A DNA stretch of 64,000 bases. It comes from Parietichytrium sp. I65-24A. Lineage: Eukaryota; Sar; Bigyra; Thraustochytrida; Thraustochytriidae. Shown here piece by piece: positions 23,209 to 35,774 of this stretch; position 1 is the first letter of the stretch, and each line of letters begins with the position of its first letter. Both the position numbers and the translations under genes were made by a program. Below the pieces are notes generated by a model that searched no databases, was not told the DNA's origin, and was given only the letters and a program-made list of their open reading frames with translations. The stretch covers positions 124,001 to 188,000 of the forward strand of contig BLSF01000025.1 in assembly GCA_012862575.1 (NCBI GenBank), written 5' to 3'.

Positions 23209-24886
23209 TTAAATTTGCTCAAAATATCTCTTGCGCTCCCAGTCGGTTACAGCGCAGTCGTATGCCTTCTGTTCGAGCTTGTAGAAATGCTCGTAGTGCT
23301 TTTGCACGAAACCTCCAAAAGACGACTTGACAAAATCACTGGAACCAAAGAGCGCAGCTGCCTCGCCGAGAGATTTTGGCAGAGTTCCTGAGGACTCCTT
23401 TGCAACCTTGTAGCCGTCTCCGTCAAGCATTGGCGGAGGGGTCAGTTTCTTCTCAATTCCATCGATACCTGAGGCCAGAGCTGCAGAAAAGGCCAAGTAC
23501 GGATTAGCATCAGCTCCAGGGAGGCGGCACTCGATACGGAGTGATGGCCCGGATCCAACAATTCGGAACCCTGTTGTGCGGTTATCCTTCCCGAAGGAAA
23601 GCGCAGTTGGAGCCCATGATCCGGCGACATGCCGTTTATAGCTGTTGACAGTCGGGCAGTAGAAAGCGAACAACTCAGGGGTGTGTGCGATCCAGCCTGC
23701 GAGGAAGTGCTTGAAGAGTGGAGAGCAGTTTTCTATTCCGTCCAGTTTGTCCGAGCCCTGGAAAAGATTCTTTCCTTCGTTGTTTGCGATCGAGCAATGG
23801 ATGTGGCAAGAGCTTCCAGCATCGTCGCCAAATGGTTTGGCCATGAAGCTGTGCGGATCATCGATTCCAAAAGCGAAATTTACGGTTAGTCACATGGAAA
23901 CCTCCCGCGAGACAAACTCGGATCCCTGTGGAGCAAAGTAAACTTACGTGACTGAAACGCCCTGATCAATAGCGATCTCTTTCATGCACTGCTTGAAAAG
24001 CATATGACGGTCCGCCATTCTGAGGACTTCGTCATACTGCAAGTTAATTTCGTGTTGTCCAATACCGGTTTCTCCCTTGGAGTTCTCAACAGGAATGCCG
24101 GACTTGCGAAGGCTCTTCCTCACTGCGCGGTGGTATGGTTCGTTTCGGTGGCCCTGGAGAATGTGGTAGTCCTCAGAATAAAAGCCCGCGCGGTTCAAGT
24201 TGTGGTATTCTTTGGCGTTTGCTTCCTCATAAGAGTCCTTGAACAAGTAGTGCTCAAGCTCAGATGCAGCGTTGATGCGGCCAATGCGCTGATCGGCTGG
24301 TTTGTCACTGTTCCAAGAGATCTGATTCAAGCGCTCCAGCTGCAACCTGAGCATGGAGCGTGGGGCGATAGGAACTAGCTCGTGAGTCTCGGTGTGATGG
24401 GAGTCGCACATGACGATAGCAGTTCCTTCAGACCAGCCGCACACGGTCAGAGAGTCGAGGTCTGGTACGAGGTGAAAGTCCCCGAAACCGGTCCCCCAGT
24501 TTGCGTACTCAAACCTGCAATTGCGAGAGTTGTATGGTCAGCGAAAATCGCGCACTACTTAAGAGCATCTTGCTCCGGAGCAATTTTTAAGCAACTTACC
24601 CTTCAAGAGGATTCATCGGCATGTCCACCGCGAAAGTGTACGAGCAGGAGTGTGCTCCATTCTTCGCGCAGTTGAGCACAAAATCGGTAGCGTCGTAACG
24701 CTTACCGAGCAACCTTCCGTAGATATCCGGGTACGCGACGACAACCGTGTCAACTTTGTTTTCCTTCAGCTTCTTCTCTACTTCGCCGAGCTTGGCCATA
24801 TCCACCGTTCCGAAGGCCCTCTTGCCACTTGCCGCTGCGCTGCGGGCGAGCTGAGCCAAAGGCTTGCGCATAGTAGAGTGCATCAT
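23209..24886 (-). CDS. Glutamine synthetase, type I-like (GlnA/PuuA group), probably mitochondrial
   Basis: This enzyme joins ammonia (or, in the PuuA branch, a polyamine) to glutamate using ATP. Three exons join cleanly: 24,886-24,600, 24,514-23,948 and 23,848-23,209, with introns of 85 and 99 bp and GTAAGT donors. The protein is 497 residues. Residues 1-27 are basic, Ser/Ala-rich and lack acids, like a mitochondrial presequence. The beta-grasp domain has DIYGRLLGKR and the MNPLEG segment, completed across intron 1. The catalytic domain has FMAKPFGDDAGSS with the following HIH, and later the N-x-x-x-R-x-x-x-G-S-W-A-P block, K-D-N-R and R-I-E-C-R-L-P motifs. These place it nearer the bacterial GSI / gamma-glutamyl-polyamine ligase group than the eukaryotic GSII. 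Substrate not determined. Confidence 0.9.
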
Positions 24887-26386
24887 CGTTCCAGCTCTCG
24901 TTCCTCGTCTGCGTCTGCAACCTCCGAAGCTCTTGCGCTCCGTACTCGAGTACTCTTCCGTCGATACCGATTTATACTTTTCTATCCCTCGCCGTTTGGA
25001 CGTTTGGAGTCTGCAAGGCCAAATCTACAAGACTCGACTGTGCCACAGTGTATTGATGTGTCTTGTATCCAAACCCGATCCTAACGTGCTAATACCATGT
25101 GTGCAACTCACTCATTCATTCGTTTACCCATTGACTCACTCCTTCATACGCTGTAAGCTTGATGCCGAAAATAGAACGGCCTTACTGCTTGCTCCATTGG
25201 TCGAGTAGTTGGTATGAATGTGAACGAAAGAAAGAAAGAAAGAAGCAAGTCCCGACACCCCTTCCTGCCGAGACTTGTCTCATAAAACAATACGTAAACT
25301 CACCAGCTCATACTTTGCAACTGTAAATTGACTGTGAAGAAGCTACACATCACTCAGGCGGGCTGTTTGTTTGGCTCAGACGAGTCTGCTTCTCTTGAAC
25401 GAAACTGATTTACAGTCAAACCCACCCCACGAAACCCACGAATCATCACGAATCCCACAAAGAGCAAGAGGGAAGTTTTGGTGTGGCTCGTCCTCTCCAT
25501 CCTCGTTGTCCCACATTCTGTACCTACAGTGAATTCTGAGCCCAAGCCAGCTTGGCCAGAGCACGCCAACGAGTGTTGACTGTTGAATGAATCGTGCAAT
25601 GAAAAGGGATCAATTGGAAATGGAAAATGGAAAGCAACAACGACGGTCATCTATCACCTATCATCTATCGAACCCAAGCGATGTCGACGCCGCGCGACGC
25701 CGATGGCCAAAACGGCACGACACTCACAACACTCACGACACTGGCGAGCTTGGAGGATGAATGCTTCAGGTGCCGAATGCTCCCAGTTCTCGCGCGTTTT
25801 CACAAGCCTCAGCACCTGTAAGAGTTGTAAAAGATTGTAAAAGGATGAGTCGAAAGTCCAACGCAGCGCTTTCTTTCCCCATCAGAAGGTCAGACAGAGA
25901 AGAACAGAGAGACTAGACAAGACAGGGCGAGAAGTAGAGAGGAGAGAGGAAACAGGCTGCGAGGAGCACACCCCTCGCTTCTACCCTGCGCTCTAGCTCG
26001 CGATACGCCCTGGCTTTGTACCGCTTGCCATGGCTCGAGTAGGACCCTCAAACCCATCATCTCTGAGTCTCCTTTCCTTCGCAACAAATGCAACGATCCT
26101 TCAAGCCTTCCTTTTCATTCATCGAACGAACTTCTCACGGTCCTTTGTTGTTTGGTTTGCCATCAGTACATCAGTGCTCGCAGCTTGAACCAGCCTCGCG
26201 CGTCCGGGTCGAACGCAGAATCAACGTGGGGCCCCGCTCTCGTCGAACAGTCTCGTGAGGCCAACCAAAGCCCTCTCGCGTACGCGATCTTTTTTCTTCG
26301 TTGCGTTTGAAAGATCTTGGCGCAAGGAGGTAAGGGTAAAAAGTGCGACAAAGTGCGAGCGTCCGCGCGCTCTGAGGTCAGGAAAG

Positions 26387-26611
26387 ATGGTGTTCAATTT
26401 GCTCGCATTCATTTTGTGCTGGATTCTGGTGGCCCTCGGGCTATTGCTGCTGGAACGCAACTGAGCACCCTGGAAAGGGGCAAGCTCGGGCGCGGAGAAG
26501 AATGCCGCTCCGGTGAACGCAGTGACTCCTGGTAGCAAGCAATCGCTGCTTGCGGCAGTTGGCAAGCTGTTCGTGCTGTTTGGCGGCGTTTGGTTTGCGT
26601 GCCCCTCGTGC
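26387..26611 (+). other. Possible small membrane-protein gene with an in-frame TGA (uncertain)
   Basis: From the ATG at 26,387 the frame encodes a strongly hydrophobic 25-residue segment ending in ERN, meets a TGA at 26,462, and then stays open for another 49 codons. The second part includes a second hydrophobic stretch (LFVLFGGVWFA) and ends in C-P-S-C-E. The two halves read like one small two-helix membrane protein. TGA could be read through, could encode selenocysteine, or could lie in an unrecognised intron, although no GTRAGT donor is nearby. I recognise no family, and the frame may be chance. Confidence 0.25.
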
Positions 26612-27748
26612 GAATGACTCTCAAAACCAAGTCCCAGCGGTCCAACCGTATCTACGAGGTCTTGGGCCCGTTAATGTCACAATCCTCCGTATATGCGCGC
26701 ACGATTGGGCTTCATCATCTCCATTCGCGCAAGCAAGCCACCAACAAGGACAAATCCCATCTCGAACGAAGAAGGCTCTGCGGGACTCTCTTTTCTACGA
26801 CTATCTTGCTTCGGATTGGCGAATTGAACCACATCTCGTTCCGGCATTCTTTATAATTTATAAAAACAGTGAAGTATTAACGCAAAGCTCAGGTACCACG
26901 AGATGAACCGCGCAGCGCGTCTTGACGATCACTCTCACGTTTCCAATGCATTCGCATGCATTCGCTCATTCCCCCAACCGATTGATCTTCTTCAGAACAC
27001 TATTCCTTTGTAATCTGTCAGGTGAACTACACGCAGTACGCACGTTTTCATCGAGTCTCGCTCGTTCCCAAGCAAACAGACAGCAGCGGTCGACCGATCC
27101 TCGCACATCGTCGCACTCTTTCGCATCCCATACGCTCCCATGTTTCACATATTTTCATATTTTCACATATTTTCACATCCAAGCAATTCCAAGCTATCCA
27201 AGCGATGCATTGTGTTCCCAATGCGTTCCGCACATTCACCGTGCCACACTCCTGGTCTCACGTTCCACGTCACAAGGGCCTTTCTTTCCGTAACTAAGTA
27301 CGGTTATCTCCCCGCCACCACGTCACACCGGGTCCGTCGTCATCCAATCAAGGATTTTCTTATCAAAGTCGTACGCTCCTTGAACGGATCTCTTTTTCTC
27401 AACCTTATTCTATCAGAATCAGAATTCTGAATTCTGAATTCTGATTTCTCGAGTTTCTCGAGTCTCCGCCTAGTCCACAGCTGCGACAAACAGTGAGGGA
27501 GAAAGGTGGCTCACTGTGCGGACTGCGGACTGCGGACTGTGGAGTGCGTAGTGCGTAGTGCGTAGTGTAGAGCCACGCGCGTGTGGTGTCGGAGGCAGAT
27601 CGTTTCGGGACTGCGAGGGTGCCGCAGAGTGTAGGCTTACAGGCTCATTGAACATCATCGGGGGAGCGGACGCACTCCGTCGGACCGGAAGCATCCATAT
27701 ACACATATATACACATATAGATCTGTCTGTCGCTGGCGCTTTGCCCGC

Positions 27749-27825
27749 CCATCCATCCATCCATCCATCCATCCATCCATCCTTCCATCCTTCCATCCTT
27801 CCATCCTTCCATCCTTCCTTCCATA
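27749..27825. repeat. CATC / CCTT tetranucleotide repeat tract
   Basis: Consecutive CATC units grade into CCTTCCAT units just upstream of the helical-repeat gene, followed by TATATAC. It is a microsatellite within the probable promoter or 5' leader. Confidence 0.9.
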
Positions 27826-27973
27826 TATACATCGCGGAGTCGCGGAGTCGCAGAGTTGCCGAGCGAAGCGCTCGATGCTGAGGAGCTAGCGAGCGGCGTC
27901 TCGGGGATCCTTGCGCATAGGCCGGAAGAGAAGTGGCTCGCTTCGGTGTTTGTGATCTGGTGATGAGTAGCTC

Positions 27974-29758
27974 ATGGCGGAAGTTAGCACAGCCGCACTG
28001 CTGAAAGAGAGCGAAGAGCTACTGGAGCAAGCTGCCCAAGAGACCGTCGCGAGCGCAAAGCGCATCCAGAGCGCGAAAAGAGGCGGCCGAAAGGGTAAGG
28101 AACAAGTCAAAAATGCCGCTGCTGGCCCAGCTGCCGCAGCTGCCGCAGCGCAGAAAGTGCCGAGGCGCAAGAAGGAGAAGAAGGAGCAGTACGAGCCCAA
28201 GTTCGGAGACCGCTTGAAGCGGAACTCGGCGGCTGAGATCAAGAGCGACGAGAAGGAGCTGCAGGACGAAGCGCTCGGCAAGGTGCCGTCGCAAGCAAGA
28301 CATGCCAGGAACGCGAAGAAAAAGTGGAAAATATCTGAGGCGTCGACTTTGATTGACAGAGAGTGGGAGAACGAGCTCGCCAGGAGCATCCTGTCGCTGT
28401 ACCACGCAAACAATGCTTCGCAATTAGATGTACCTTCCGCGTCTGCGAAGAAACTACCAGCGATCAAGTCTGACCCTGGGCTGCAAACGATCAAATCAAA
28501 GCTGAGGCAGCCCAGGCATATCTGGTTCACCGGGTCAGGGGCCGTAAAGGCCATTTGGTGCAGTCTAGCAGACAGCGAGTTCGAGCCAGACCCAAAGATG
28601 AAGCGTTTTGACGCTTCGCCATGCAAACACTCTTTGTGCGTCGATCTTCGTCGGATGGAAGAGAAAGAGCAATACAACGAGTATATAGAGGAGGTCGTCA
28701 GGCTACTGCAAGAATTTTCGCGGCAAAAGGTGTACTTGCGTGCTGAACAGAAGCAAGAGGAGCGGCGGCGGAGAGAGCTTGCAAAACAACAACAGAAGCA
28801 ACAAGCTGGACACGGATCAAGCCCGCGCTCTCCTCAACAGGGGATCGCGACTGCTTGCTGCTCGCCTGTTGAAGAAGACTGTGCCTCGCCGAAAGTTGAC
28901 ACCGAACAGGAGATTGAGAATCTAGAGGAAGATTACTACATTGACTGGGAGACGATCGATCCGTCAGTTCTCTCGGATCCGCGAGGCGATTTGATGGAGC
29001 GCATGATGTGGAGGCAGGTTGTGGTGTGTTGCACCGTTTTCGGAGTGAAGTATGCAGATAAATCAAACTATGGAGCAAGTTTGGGACTCTTCAAGAGAGC
29101 AGAGGGGCTGCTTGAGAGTACCAGCGCGATGGAAGGGGGATCGAGCTTTATAGGATCCATAAAACTTCAGCTTCGCGGATTCGTCTGGGACAGCCTTGCC
29201 TATTATTATTTTCGCCGTAAAAAGGGGAACGCAGCGGCTGCCTATGCTACAAAAGCCATGCAAGCACATTTTAAGCTTCAGCAGTGGCAGCACGTTGCAA
29301 AGTGCCATTTACATTGCGGCACGATTTTGTCAATGCTCAACAAACACGAGGATTCTATTCACTGTATGGCACAAGTGCTAGAGATGGTGGAGGATGAGCG
29401 CCTCGAAGTGGGCGGAACCAGTGCCCAGAAGATCTGCCTGGTAGCCGTGTGTTATCATAATATTGCAGCGGAGCAGTTGCTGCTGAGACGCCCCGCGGAA
29501 GCTTGCGTAAGCTCACAGAACGCTAGACGCTTAGCGCGCCTCTCGCTCAGCTACGCGAATCGGTGGGTTAACAACTTTGAAAAGACACATCAGTTCGCAC
29601 TTTTGCAACTATCCAAACAACACGCTTACCTCACAAACGGGTCAAAGGATGCTTCCAAGATTCATTCGGAAGCCTCACAGTCTGTGAGAAGCTCCCTCAA
29701 GAACGCGAAAACAAGAAAATTTTACGAAACAATCTCGAATGCAGTGCAACCTCAATAA
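27974..29758 (+). CDS. TPR-like helical-repeat protein of unknown function
   Basis: The 594-residue single-exon protein starts at the first ATG after a TATA-rich, CATC-repeat leader. Residues 1-110 are basic and Ala/Lys-rich and probably disordered. A conserved-looking segment around residue 180-200 ([16 protein letters not shown]) precedes a coiled-coil rich in Glu, Arg and Gln at about 235-280. Residues about 300-570 begin with an acidic [16 protein letters not shown] segment and then form helix pairs with TPR-like spacing, for example [20 protein letters not shown] and the [19 protein letters not shown] repeat. Such proteins are common adaptors, including in cilia, but I cannot name an orthologue. 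No signal or membrane segment is present. Confidence 0.75.
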   Translation: MAEVSTAALLKESEELLEQAAQETVASAKRIQSAKRGGRKGKEQVKNAAAGPAAAAAAAQKVPRRKKEKKEQYEPKFGDRLKRNSAAEIKSDEKELQDEALGKVPSQARHARNAKKKWKISEASTLIDREWENELARSILSLYHANNASQLDVPSASAKKLPAIKSDPGLQTIKSKLRQPRHIWFTGSGAVKAIWCSLADSEFEPDPKMKRFDASPCKHSLCVDLRRMEEKEQYNEYIEEVVRLLQEFSRQKVYLRAEQKQEERRRRELAKQQQKQQAGHGSSPRSPQQGIATACCSPVEEDCASPKVDTEQEIENLEEDYYIDWETIDPSVLSDPRGDLMERMMWRQVVVCCTVFGVKYADKSNYGASLGLFKRAEGLLESTSAMEGGSSFIGSIKLQLRGFVWDSLAYYYFRRKKGNAAAAYATKAMQAHFKLQQWQHVAKCHLHCGTILSMLNKHEDSIHCMAQVLEMVEDERLEVGGTSAQKICLVAVCYHNIAAEQLLLRRPAEACVSSQNARRLARLSLSYANRWVNNFEKTHQFALLQLSKQHAYLTNGSKDASKIHSEASQSVRSSLKNAKTRKFYETISNAVQPQ

Positions 29759-29890
29759 GATTTTTTTTGTTTATGACTCTTTTGGTATTCTGCAAGCTCC
29801 GACTTGTTTACACCCCGCCTCTTTGCCACATTTGACGAGATCAAGAAGAGCGAAACAAAAAAGAAATGCGATTAGAAGTATGGATAGCAA

Positions 29891-32800
29891 CTATTTGCCT
29901 AGATCGCGGCTGGAGTGAAATTTAGATGTTTGCAGACGAGAAAGACTTCTTGTAGAGCCAGAGTTTTCTCCATTCTCGAGATCACTAGTAGGTCGATTGG
30001 ACTCTGCATATGTCATTTCCGACTCCGGCAGTTCCACGGGAGACAACGGATGCCTCGACTTTTCAGATTTTCGCATGGCCGCATTCAGTCGTTGAACAGT
30101 GAGGGGAACAGGGGATACTACCAAGCGAGCCGTTTCCTTGAGCACATTCAGCGCCTCCATGGTACCACGGCGATCCCTTGCCTTTCCTTCAGGATAATAA
30201 CCACGATCCTGCTCCATGACGATGTCCAATGGTTGAGGAAAGAACTCCGAACGCACGTACGCGAACAATGCCTCGATGACTACCACAATGACGAGACAAA
30301 TGATAATCTGAACCCACGCAAAATTAGCTCCGGCCTCCTTACTGTAGATATACGGCGGAACTGTGAACACTCCCATCCCAATTAAAAATACGACGAAAAT
30401 GAAGGTGAAGGCCAAGACGGTGACGTTCGTAAAACTGTTGCCAACGATGAGCTGTTCGAAAAATAGCACGAAGAACACTGTAGTGTAATTGGTGCTTCCA
30501 AAAACCGCCTGGCTTACTGTGTATGACGAGGTCAGGAAAATAAATGACCAACTGATAAAGACGTGTAGGAAGCCGCGCAAGCAAGACTTGGCCAGCTCGA
30601 GGAGGTTTAGATCCTGATTTTTTGCCCCCATGGAGTACACCCATGGATGCTGTTGCACGGTTTTAGCAGAAACATCAGTGTTGAACCAGCCATGGGAAAT
30701 GACTGCAAAATTGAAAAAGTAGGCACAGAAGAACGTGTACAAGTACGTGTAGTACACCTGCTGCCCACTCCACATACAGAACGGTTGGAAAATATACAGC
30801 ACCCCTACATAGAAAATCCAACAATAAATCAGGAAGGTTATTACCGCGGCATGCCTGCGGTAGTTGTGCCTCCCATGGACGAGCAAAAGGCGAACCACAA
30901 ATCGAAACCTGGCGAGAGGAGCGATAAAGAGTATTAGTATCTTCATTCCAGTAACAAATTACGCGAACACTGTTTCGTGAAGAGAAATATCCCAAAACTT
31001 ACTGAGCTAGGGCAAAGTCGGAAGCATTCGTTGCTTGCTTGCCTTCATGCCCACTAATTCCCACCCCAACATGCGCAGACTGGATCATCGGGACGTCATT
31101 TGCACCGTCACCAATCGCAAGAGTGATGGGCTCTCGCTTAAGCTTTTTGTTGTCCGGAGCGTAACGAACCATCTCAACGATCAAGCTCTTTTGCTTGGGG
31201 CTCACTCGGCACGCCAGGACGACCTTGCAAGCTCGGGCCACCTTCAAAAATTTGTGCTCGAGTTCCTTGGAGCCCTTCTGATCCGCCATTATCAGCTCTA
31301 GCGACTCCCCAGAGACAATGAGGGCGAGACAGTCGGCAGCATACGCGCCTGCGCCAAAGTCTAAGGTGTCCAGGGGGTCTTCTTCTTCCCCCGCTTGTGC
31401 GTTATAGATCATCGGGTCATCCTGCTGCGCTCCGGAGCTTCTCCGTCTCTCGGCAGTTTGGCTTTTTTCTGCATCGATGGCTCGAGCAAGGGTTTCCATC
31501 ATCTCATCTAGCTGTGATTTGATTTCTCCTTGATCGGAGGAGATCATTTTAACCTGCAGCATGGAGGAGTCGATGAGCTTGGATGAGAGCCCAATGTTGA
31601 TAGCAGTCTCAATTTTGTCTCCGGTCAAAACCCACACTTGAATGCCGGCGTCACGCAGTTGCTGAATTGCATCCGGGACCCCAGCCTGAAGCTGGTCCTC
31701 AATGGCAGTGGCCCCAACGACAGATACATCCCGTTCTATCTTCTCTGCAGCCGCGGCCAACGCATTTTCGCGTTCTGAGCTTGGTGCAACCATTGCATCG
31801 TTATGTATACGCTCAAATTCAAGGTACTCTTCCTCGGATATCTCGCGCTGGCCCATAACCAGTGTTCTGAGCCCGGCCCAAGCGTACTGAAGTAAGCAAT
31901 TCCGCATATGCTCCAGCAGCTCGTCCTGCCCTGTGGCCGCGCGTTGCAGCATAACATTGTCAGCACCTTTCATCATCAATACAATACTTTGGTCTTGGCG
32001 CTGCAGAAGGATTGACATGCGCTTTCTTGTGCTATTGAATGGATTGAGTGCTAAGATCTTGTAAGTGTGTTTGGATCCGTCTGGCAGCTCTACACTCACG
32101 CGGCCGTCGCCTGACTCGCGAAGCTTCACTCCCAGCACTCCAACTCCTTTGACAAAGGCCTCTTCATCAGGGCTTTCTGCATTGAAGTTGACTTCCGAGG
32201 TTTCAGGGTCTTTCTCCAGGATGACGGTGTGGCACACTCCCAGGAACACCAAGAGGTCGAGTACTTCCTGTGCTCGCTCACCCTGTTCCGTTCCACTCGA
32301 AAGTAAGTGAAGCACATCGGCAAAAATTTCCTCTTGCGAGAGGTCCGAGATGGATTTGTCGGCTTTGTTCGTCCCTGCTTCCAAGTCCTCCCCTCCATCG
32401 CTCAAAAAGGCGTCCGTATTCTCCTGATTGTCGTCGAAAGAATTGTCCAAAAGGTTCCGGCTGGAATCAGAGACCCTGCCTTCGTTGTCCACCTGAGGGG
32501 GCACGTAACCATACATTCGCTTTTTTGCGTACAGGCTGACAAGCTTCATCTCGTTTCGTGTGAGCGTTCCTGTTTTGTCGCTGAAAAAGTGCGTGATTTG
32601 GCCTATCTCCGCGCTGAGCGAAGCGCTGCGACATGCCGCCGGAGTATCAGTCTCGACATGGTACATCTCCAAGTCGTTGTTTATCATCGTTTGCATGTAT
32701 TTGTTGATGATCTCGATGAGAAGGACCATCGAGATTGGAATAAAGTTGCTGAATAACACGATGAAGGTGAAGTAAAAGGACAGCCAACCGGGCAATAGGT

Positions 32801-34112
32801 AGTTGCTTGTGGAGCTTGTGTACTGAAAGTACCACCAATCTCCCGTGTCCGGTTGTATGAAGAGAAGTCCGTCCGCGATTGCGCACATGATGAGGTACAC
32901 GACCAACAAGACATACATGAGACGATTCACGAGCACATCGATTCTGCTAAACTTGGATCCCACAACCTGTCTTGAGAGGGCCAGCTTCGTCTCGTGGCCT
33001 GCGTACACTACAAGCCCAAACATCCACCGCGTGTTGCGGAGTGCGGAGCCCCTCAAAATGAGGTGGCGAAATTCCAGCGGCACCTTGTGAGAGTAGGTAC
33101 TCTTATTCCCCTCAAAGGCACCGTTGAACTGCAGAAAGGCGTTCGGCTGCTCGTACTCATACATGCCCCTCGCGAGCTTAGAAAGGACTTTGGCCGCCGC
33201 TTGCCTTTCCTCCGACCCGTACTTTGGCATTTCCGCCAGATTGTCCAGCTGCTGAAGAATGGCGGCGTTCATGGCAGTGGGTGTTTCCTTGATCTTGAGG
33301 TTAGTTTCGCCGTCGATCCCGCTGGTCTCGATGTAGCACATGTTGCGCTTCTCGCTCGCGGCGCCATACAAGTGCACGACGTCTGCTGGAAAGCTCTCAC
33401 GGTCCTTGACAAGCACGATGTCCCCTGGCATCAGTTCGCCCCATGTGGTGTCAATAAGCACTCCGTCGCTCATGCGCACGCGTTGGATCTGGCGGTTGTT
33501 CTCCTCATTGTCCCCGCGGTGCTTGCCAAGGTCGTCCAGCCCTTCCACCAGCATGCCTGCTCCCACCAGGATCGCCAGATACGCAGCCGTACCGGTGGCC
33601 TGCCACGGTGCTAAGAAGACCTTCGGCAGCGCGTTGCCAATAATGAGCAGCACCACGATCGCCAGGAAGAACATGTTGACGAATCTTCGGAACTGGAATG
33701 CCCCGGCGAGGGGAACGAAGGTCCACACCGTGTACTTTGACGTCCTGATGCGATTGTTCCGCCGCGCCTGGGCCCGTTCCTTCTTTTGCGCCGCGAGGAA
33801 CGCCGTGGTCAGCGGCACTTGCAGCGGAATGCTCTTCAGCGCCTCGCCTTTCTTCGGCACCCGTACCTCCGACTCCAGACACCCGTCCAGCCGCAGCCAG
33901 CGCAGCGTTCGTCTCACGCACCCGCCCCCGCGCTTCAGCTCGTCCTCTTCCCCGTGCTCTCCATGTCCGCCGTGTCCGCCGTGTTCGCGCACTCCGGACC
34001 CATCCTTATCGTTAGCACCGTCAACGCCAACGCCAACATCATCGGCCCCGCCGCTTGCCGCCCGCGAACCAAGCTCGATACCCGCCTCCTCCGCCTCCTC
34101 CGCGCTCGCCAT
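29891..34112 (-). CDS. P4-ATPase phospholipid flippase
   Basis: P4-ATPases move phosphatidylserine or phosphatidylethanolamine to the cytosolic leaflet and form an aspartyl-phosphate. Exon 1 (34,112-31,003) and exon 2 (30,908-29,891) join across a 94 bp intron to give 1,375 residues. The first membrane block starts with FRRFVNMFFL. The actuator domain has the DGETNLK motif near 267. The fourth helix has PISM, where P4 enzymes carry PISL. Near 511 is the phosphorylation motif DKTGTLT, near 827 VLTGDK, and near the end of exon 1 GDGANDVPM. Exon 2 adds the remaining six-helix block and a basic, Ser-rich tail. The intron falls just after the ASDFALAQ helix. A CDC50 partner would be expected elsewhere in the genome. 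Residues 70-85 are acidic and Gly-rich. Confidence 0.95.
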
Positions 34113-34337
34113 GCCGCCGCACCCGCCTCAAGCCACCTCACAAACCCGCAAACCCACAAACCCGCAAACCAAGCACTGAGACCGGGAGACGGAGTGAGTG
34201 AGTGAGTGAGTGAGTGAGTGATGGATGGGAAATGGTTTGATGGTTTGTTGATGTTTGATGATGTTTGATGATGTTTGATGGGTTGATAATTTGATGGTTT
34301 GATGATGTTTGATGGGTTGATGGGTTGATGGGAACGC

Positions 34338-34372
<35 letters not shown>

Positions 34373-34961
34373 AGTGAGTGTGGTCTGTTGTGCTGTGCGG
34401 AAAGCGCTTTTGGGTTGTTCGTTTGGATTGTTTGTTTTTGTTTGTTTGGATTTGCAAATGTTTGCCAAACAGAATCATTGTCTCACTATCTTACGTATCA
34501 TTACCATTTTGATCTTGTTGGTAGCACCGGAACTAATGCTACTATTACGAACTGTGTTAACTGTATCTTTAGAAGCTTAGACCTCGTAGGACGAAACGGC
34601 TGGAAGACTCTCAAGTGCTGAAATGTGCTTCTGAACATGCAGGTAGGAAGAGGGGCTGTGTTGGCGGATGGACATGGATGGACTTGGTTGGACATGGTTG
34701 GACGCACGTTTTCGGGAACATGGAGAAAGGAGAGAACACTCATGAAAGGGTCGAGCAGATGGGACGTCGAAGAAGATAGCTGACTCGACATGAATGTAGC
34801 TAGAGCTAGATGATTGGCATGATGTGAGGAGATGGAGCGGCTTTTGAAGAGAAGAATGGCAGCATTTCTAAATTCTAAGTATGGCTCTCCCTCGAAGTGC
34901 AAATGTTCGTTGAATTGAGAAGATATAAAAATTAGATTTTACATATTCAAAAAAAGGCCTG
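34113..34961. other. Intergenic region with TGAG, TTGATG and GA repeats
   Basis: About 850 bp between the flippase start and the methyltransferase-Pkr1 stop. It holds a GTGA tetranucleotide run at 34,192-34,221, imperfect GTTTGATG repeats at 34,228-34,330 and a GA dinucleotide run at 34,342-34,371. These probably lie in the flippase promoter and leader. No gene is seen. Confidence 0.6.
34192..34371. repeat. Composite microsatellite (GTGA)n, (GTTTGATG)n, (GA)n
   Basis: Three simple repeats follow each other within 180 bp, directly upstream of the P4-ATPase start codon. They are the kind of tract that varies in length between strains. Confidence 0.9.
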
Positions 34962-35774
34962 CTAATTGTCCTTCTTGTCGGAGGCCTCAGGGTTTGCTTT
35001 TTGCTCGTCAGTAACCTTGATGAGTTCGCGAATGAACCAGTTCACGGAGAGCAAAAGCCCGACTGAAAGAAAAAGCATGTTGTAGATGTGAATGTTGCCT
35101 GATCCGGTGTAAGCCAAAAGCACGAGTAAGAGCACGAGAAACACCATGGAATAGTTGAATATTTTCATGATCCACGGGTTCTGAAGAGGGTCAAAGAGCC
35201 GCTTGAGAAATGCGATCAAGTCTTCACCTTGCTCTGCGCCTTCTGCGGCGCCGTTCTTCGCATCGTTGGCATTTTCCTCTGCTTCACCATGGCCCTTCCA
35301 GTACAGGTAGAGCTTTGTGATGCCATCACACTGCACCACTTTGGACGGCTCGCCAAGGTGCTTTATCCTAAACATGTTGGAGACGATGCGAGTCCCATGG
35401 TCGTATGCTCGCTGAAGCATTTCGTTTAATTGCTCGTTGTCTTGAACACTCAAATACATGTACACCACTGTTGCCTTTTTCAGATCATCTACTTTGCAAA
35501 TATCCATGTGCCTCACAGTGACCTTGTCTTCCAGCCCACGGTGGGAAACCTCACTGAGCGCGCGTTGATAAAAGGTTTCGTCATACTCCACTCCAACACA
35601 CTTGCACCCACAGTTCTCTGCCACGTGTGCGATCATTCTCCCGTCCCCGCAGCCCAAGTCGTAGAACACGTCTTTGTCTGTGACATTTGCCAGCTCGCAG
35701 CACTTGTTCATCACATCTTTCGAGCTCGGGTTGAACGGCGCCAACTTTGGCGCACCTTCCACTCTGCTTCCCAT
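34962..35774 (-). CDS. SAM methyltransferase fused to a C-terminal Pkr1-like V-ATPase assembly domain
   Basis: The product is 270 residues from the ATG at 35,774; the frame is open upstream but has no earlier ATG. Residues about 10-155 form a class I methyltransferase: the entry segment PFNPSS, motif I with DLGCGDG at 39-45, an acidic residue at the next strand end (GVEYDE), then RHMDI and ATVVYMYL. The layout resembles the FAM173 group, whose members methylate lysine in ATP synthase c-subunit and adenine nucleotide translocase, but assignment to that group is tentative. After an Ala/Glu/Gly-rich linker (about 160-184), residues 185-255 match yeast Pkr1 along its whole conserved length: an FLKRLFDP entry, a first membrane helix, the GNIHIYN turn, a second helix and an NWFIREL exit. 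Pkr1 is an ER factor for V-ATPase Vo assembly. A basic and acidic tail follows. Both domains lie in one uninterrupted exon, so the fusion is not an annotation join. Confidence 0.85.
   Translation of the reverse strand: MGSRVEGAPKLAPFNPSSKDVMNKCCELANVTDKDVFYDLGCGDGRMIAHVAENCGCKCVGVEYDETFYQRALSEVSHRGLEDKVTVRHMDICKVDDLKKATVVYMYLSVQDNEQLNEMLQRAYDHGTRIVSNMFRIKHLGEPSKVVQCDGITKLYLYWKGHGEAEENANDAKNGAAEGAEQGEDLIAFLKRLFDPLQNPWIMKIFNYSMVFLVLLLVLLAYTGSGNIHIYNMLFLSVGLLLSVNWFIRELIKVTDEQKANPEASDKKDN

Larger units (their letters stand above)
24887..27973. other. Long intergenic region with simple repeats and one two-hydrophobic-segment frame
   Basis: About 3.1 kb between the divergent glutamine synthetase and helical-repeat genes. 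It holds AAAG repeats near 25,225, GAATTCT-type repeats at 27,420-27,450 and a CATC/CCTT satellite-like tract at 27,749-27,825. A short frame at 26,387-26,611 is described separately. No full gene is supported. Confidence 0.45.
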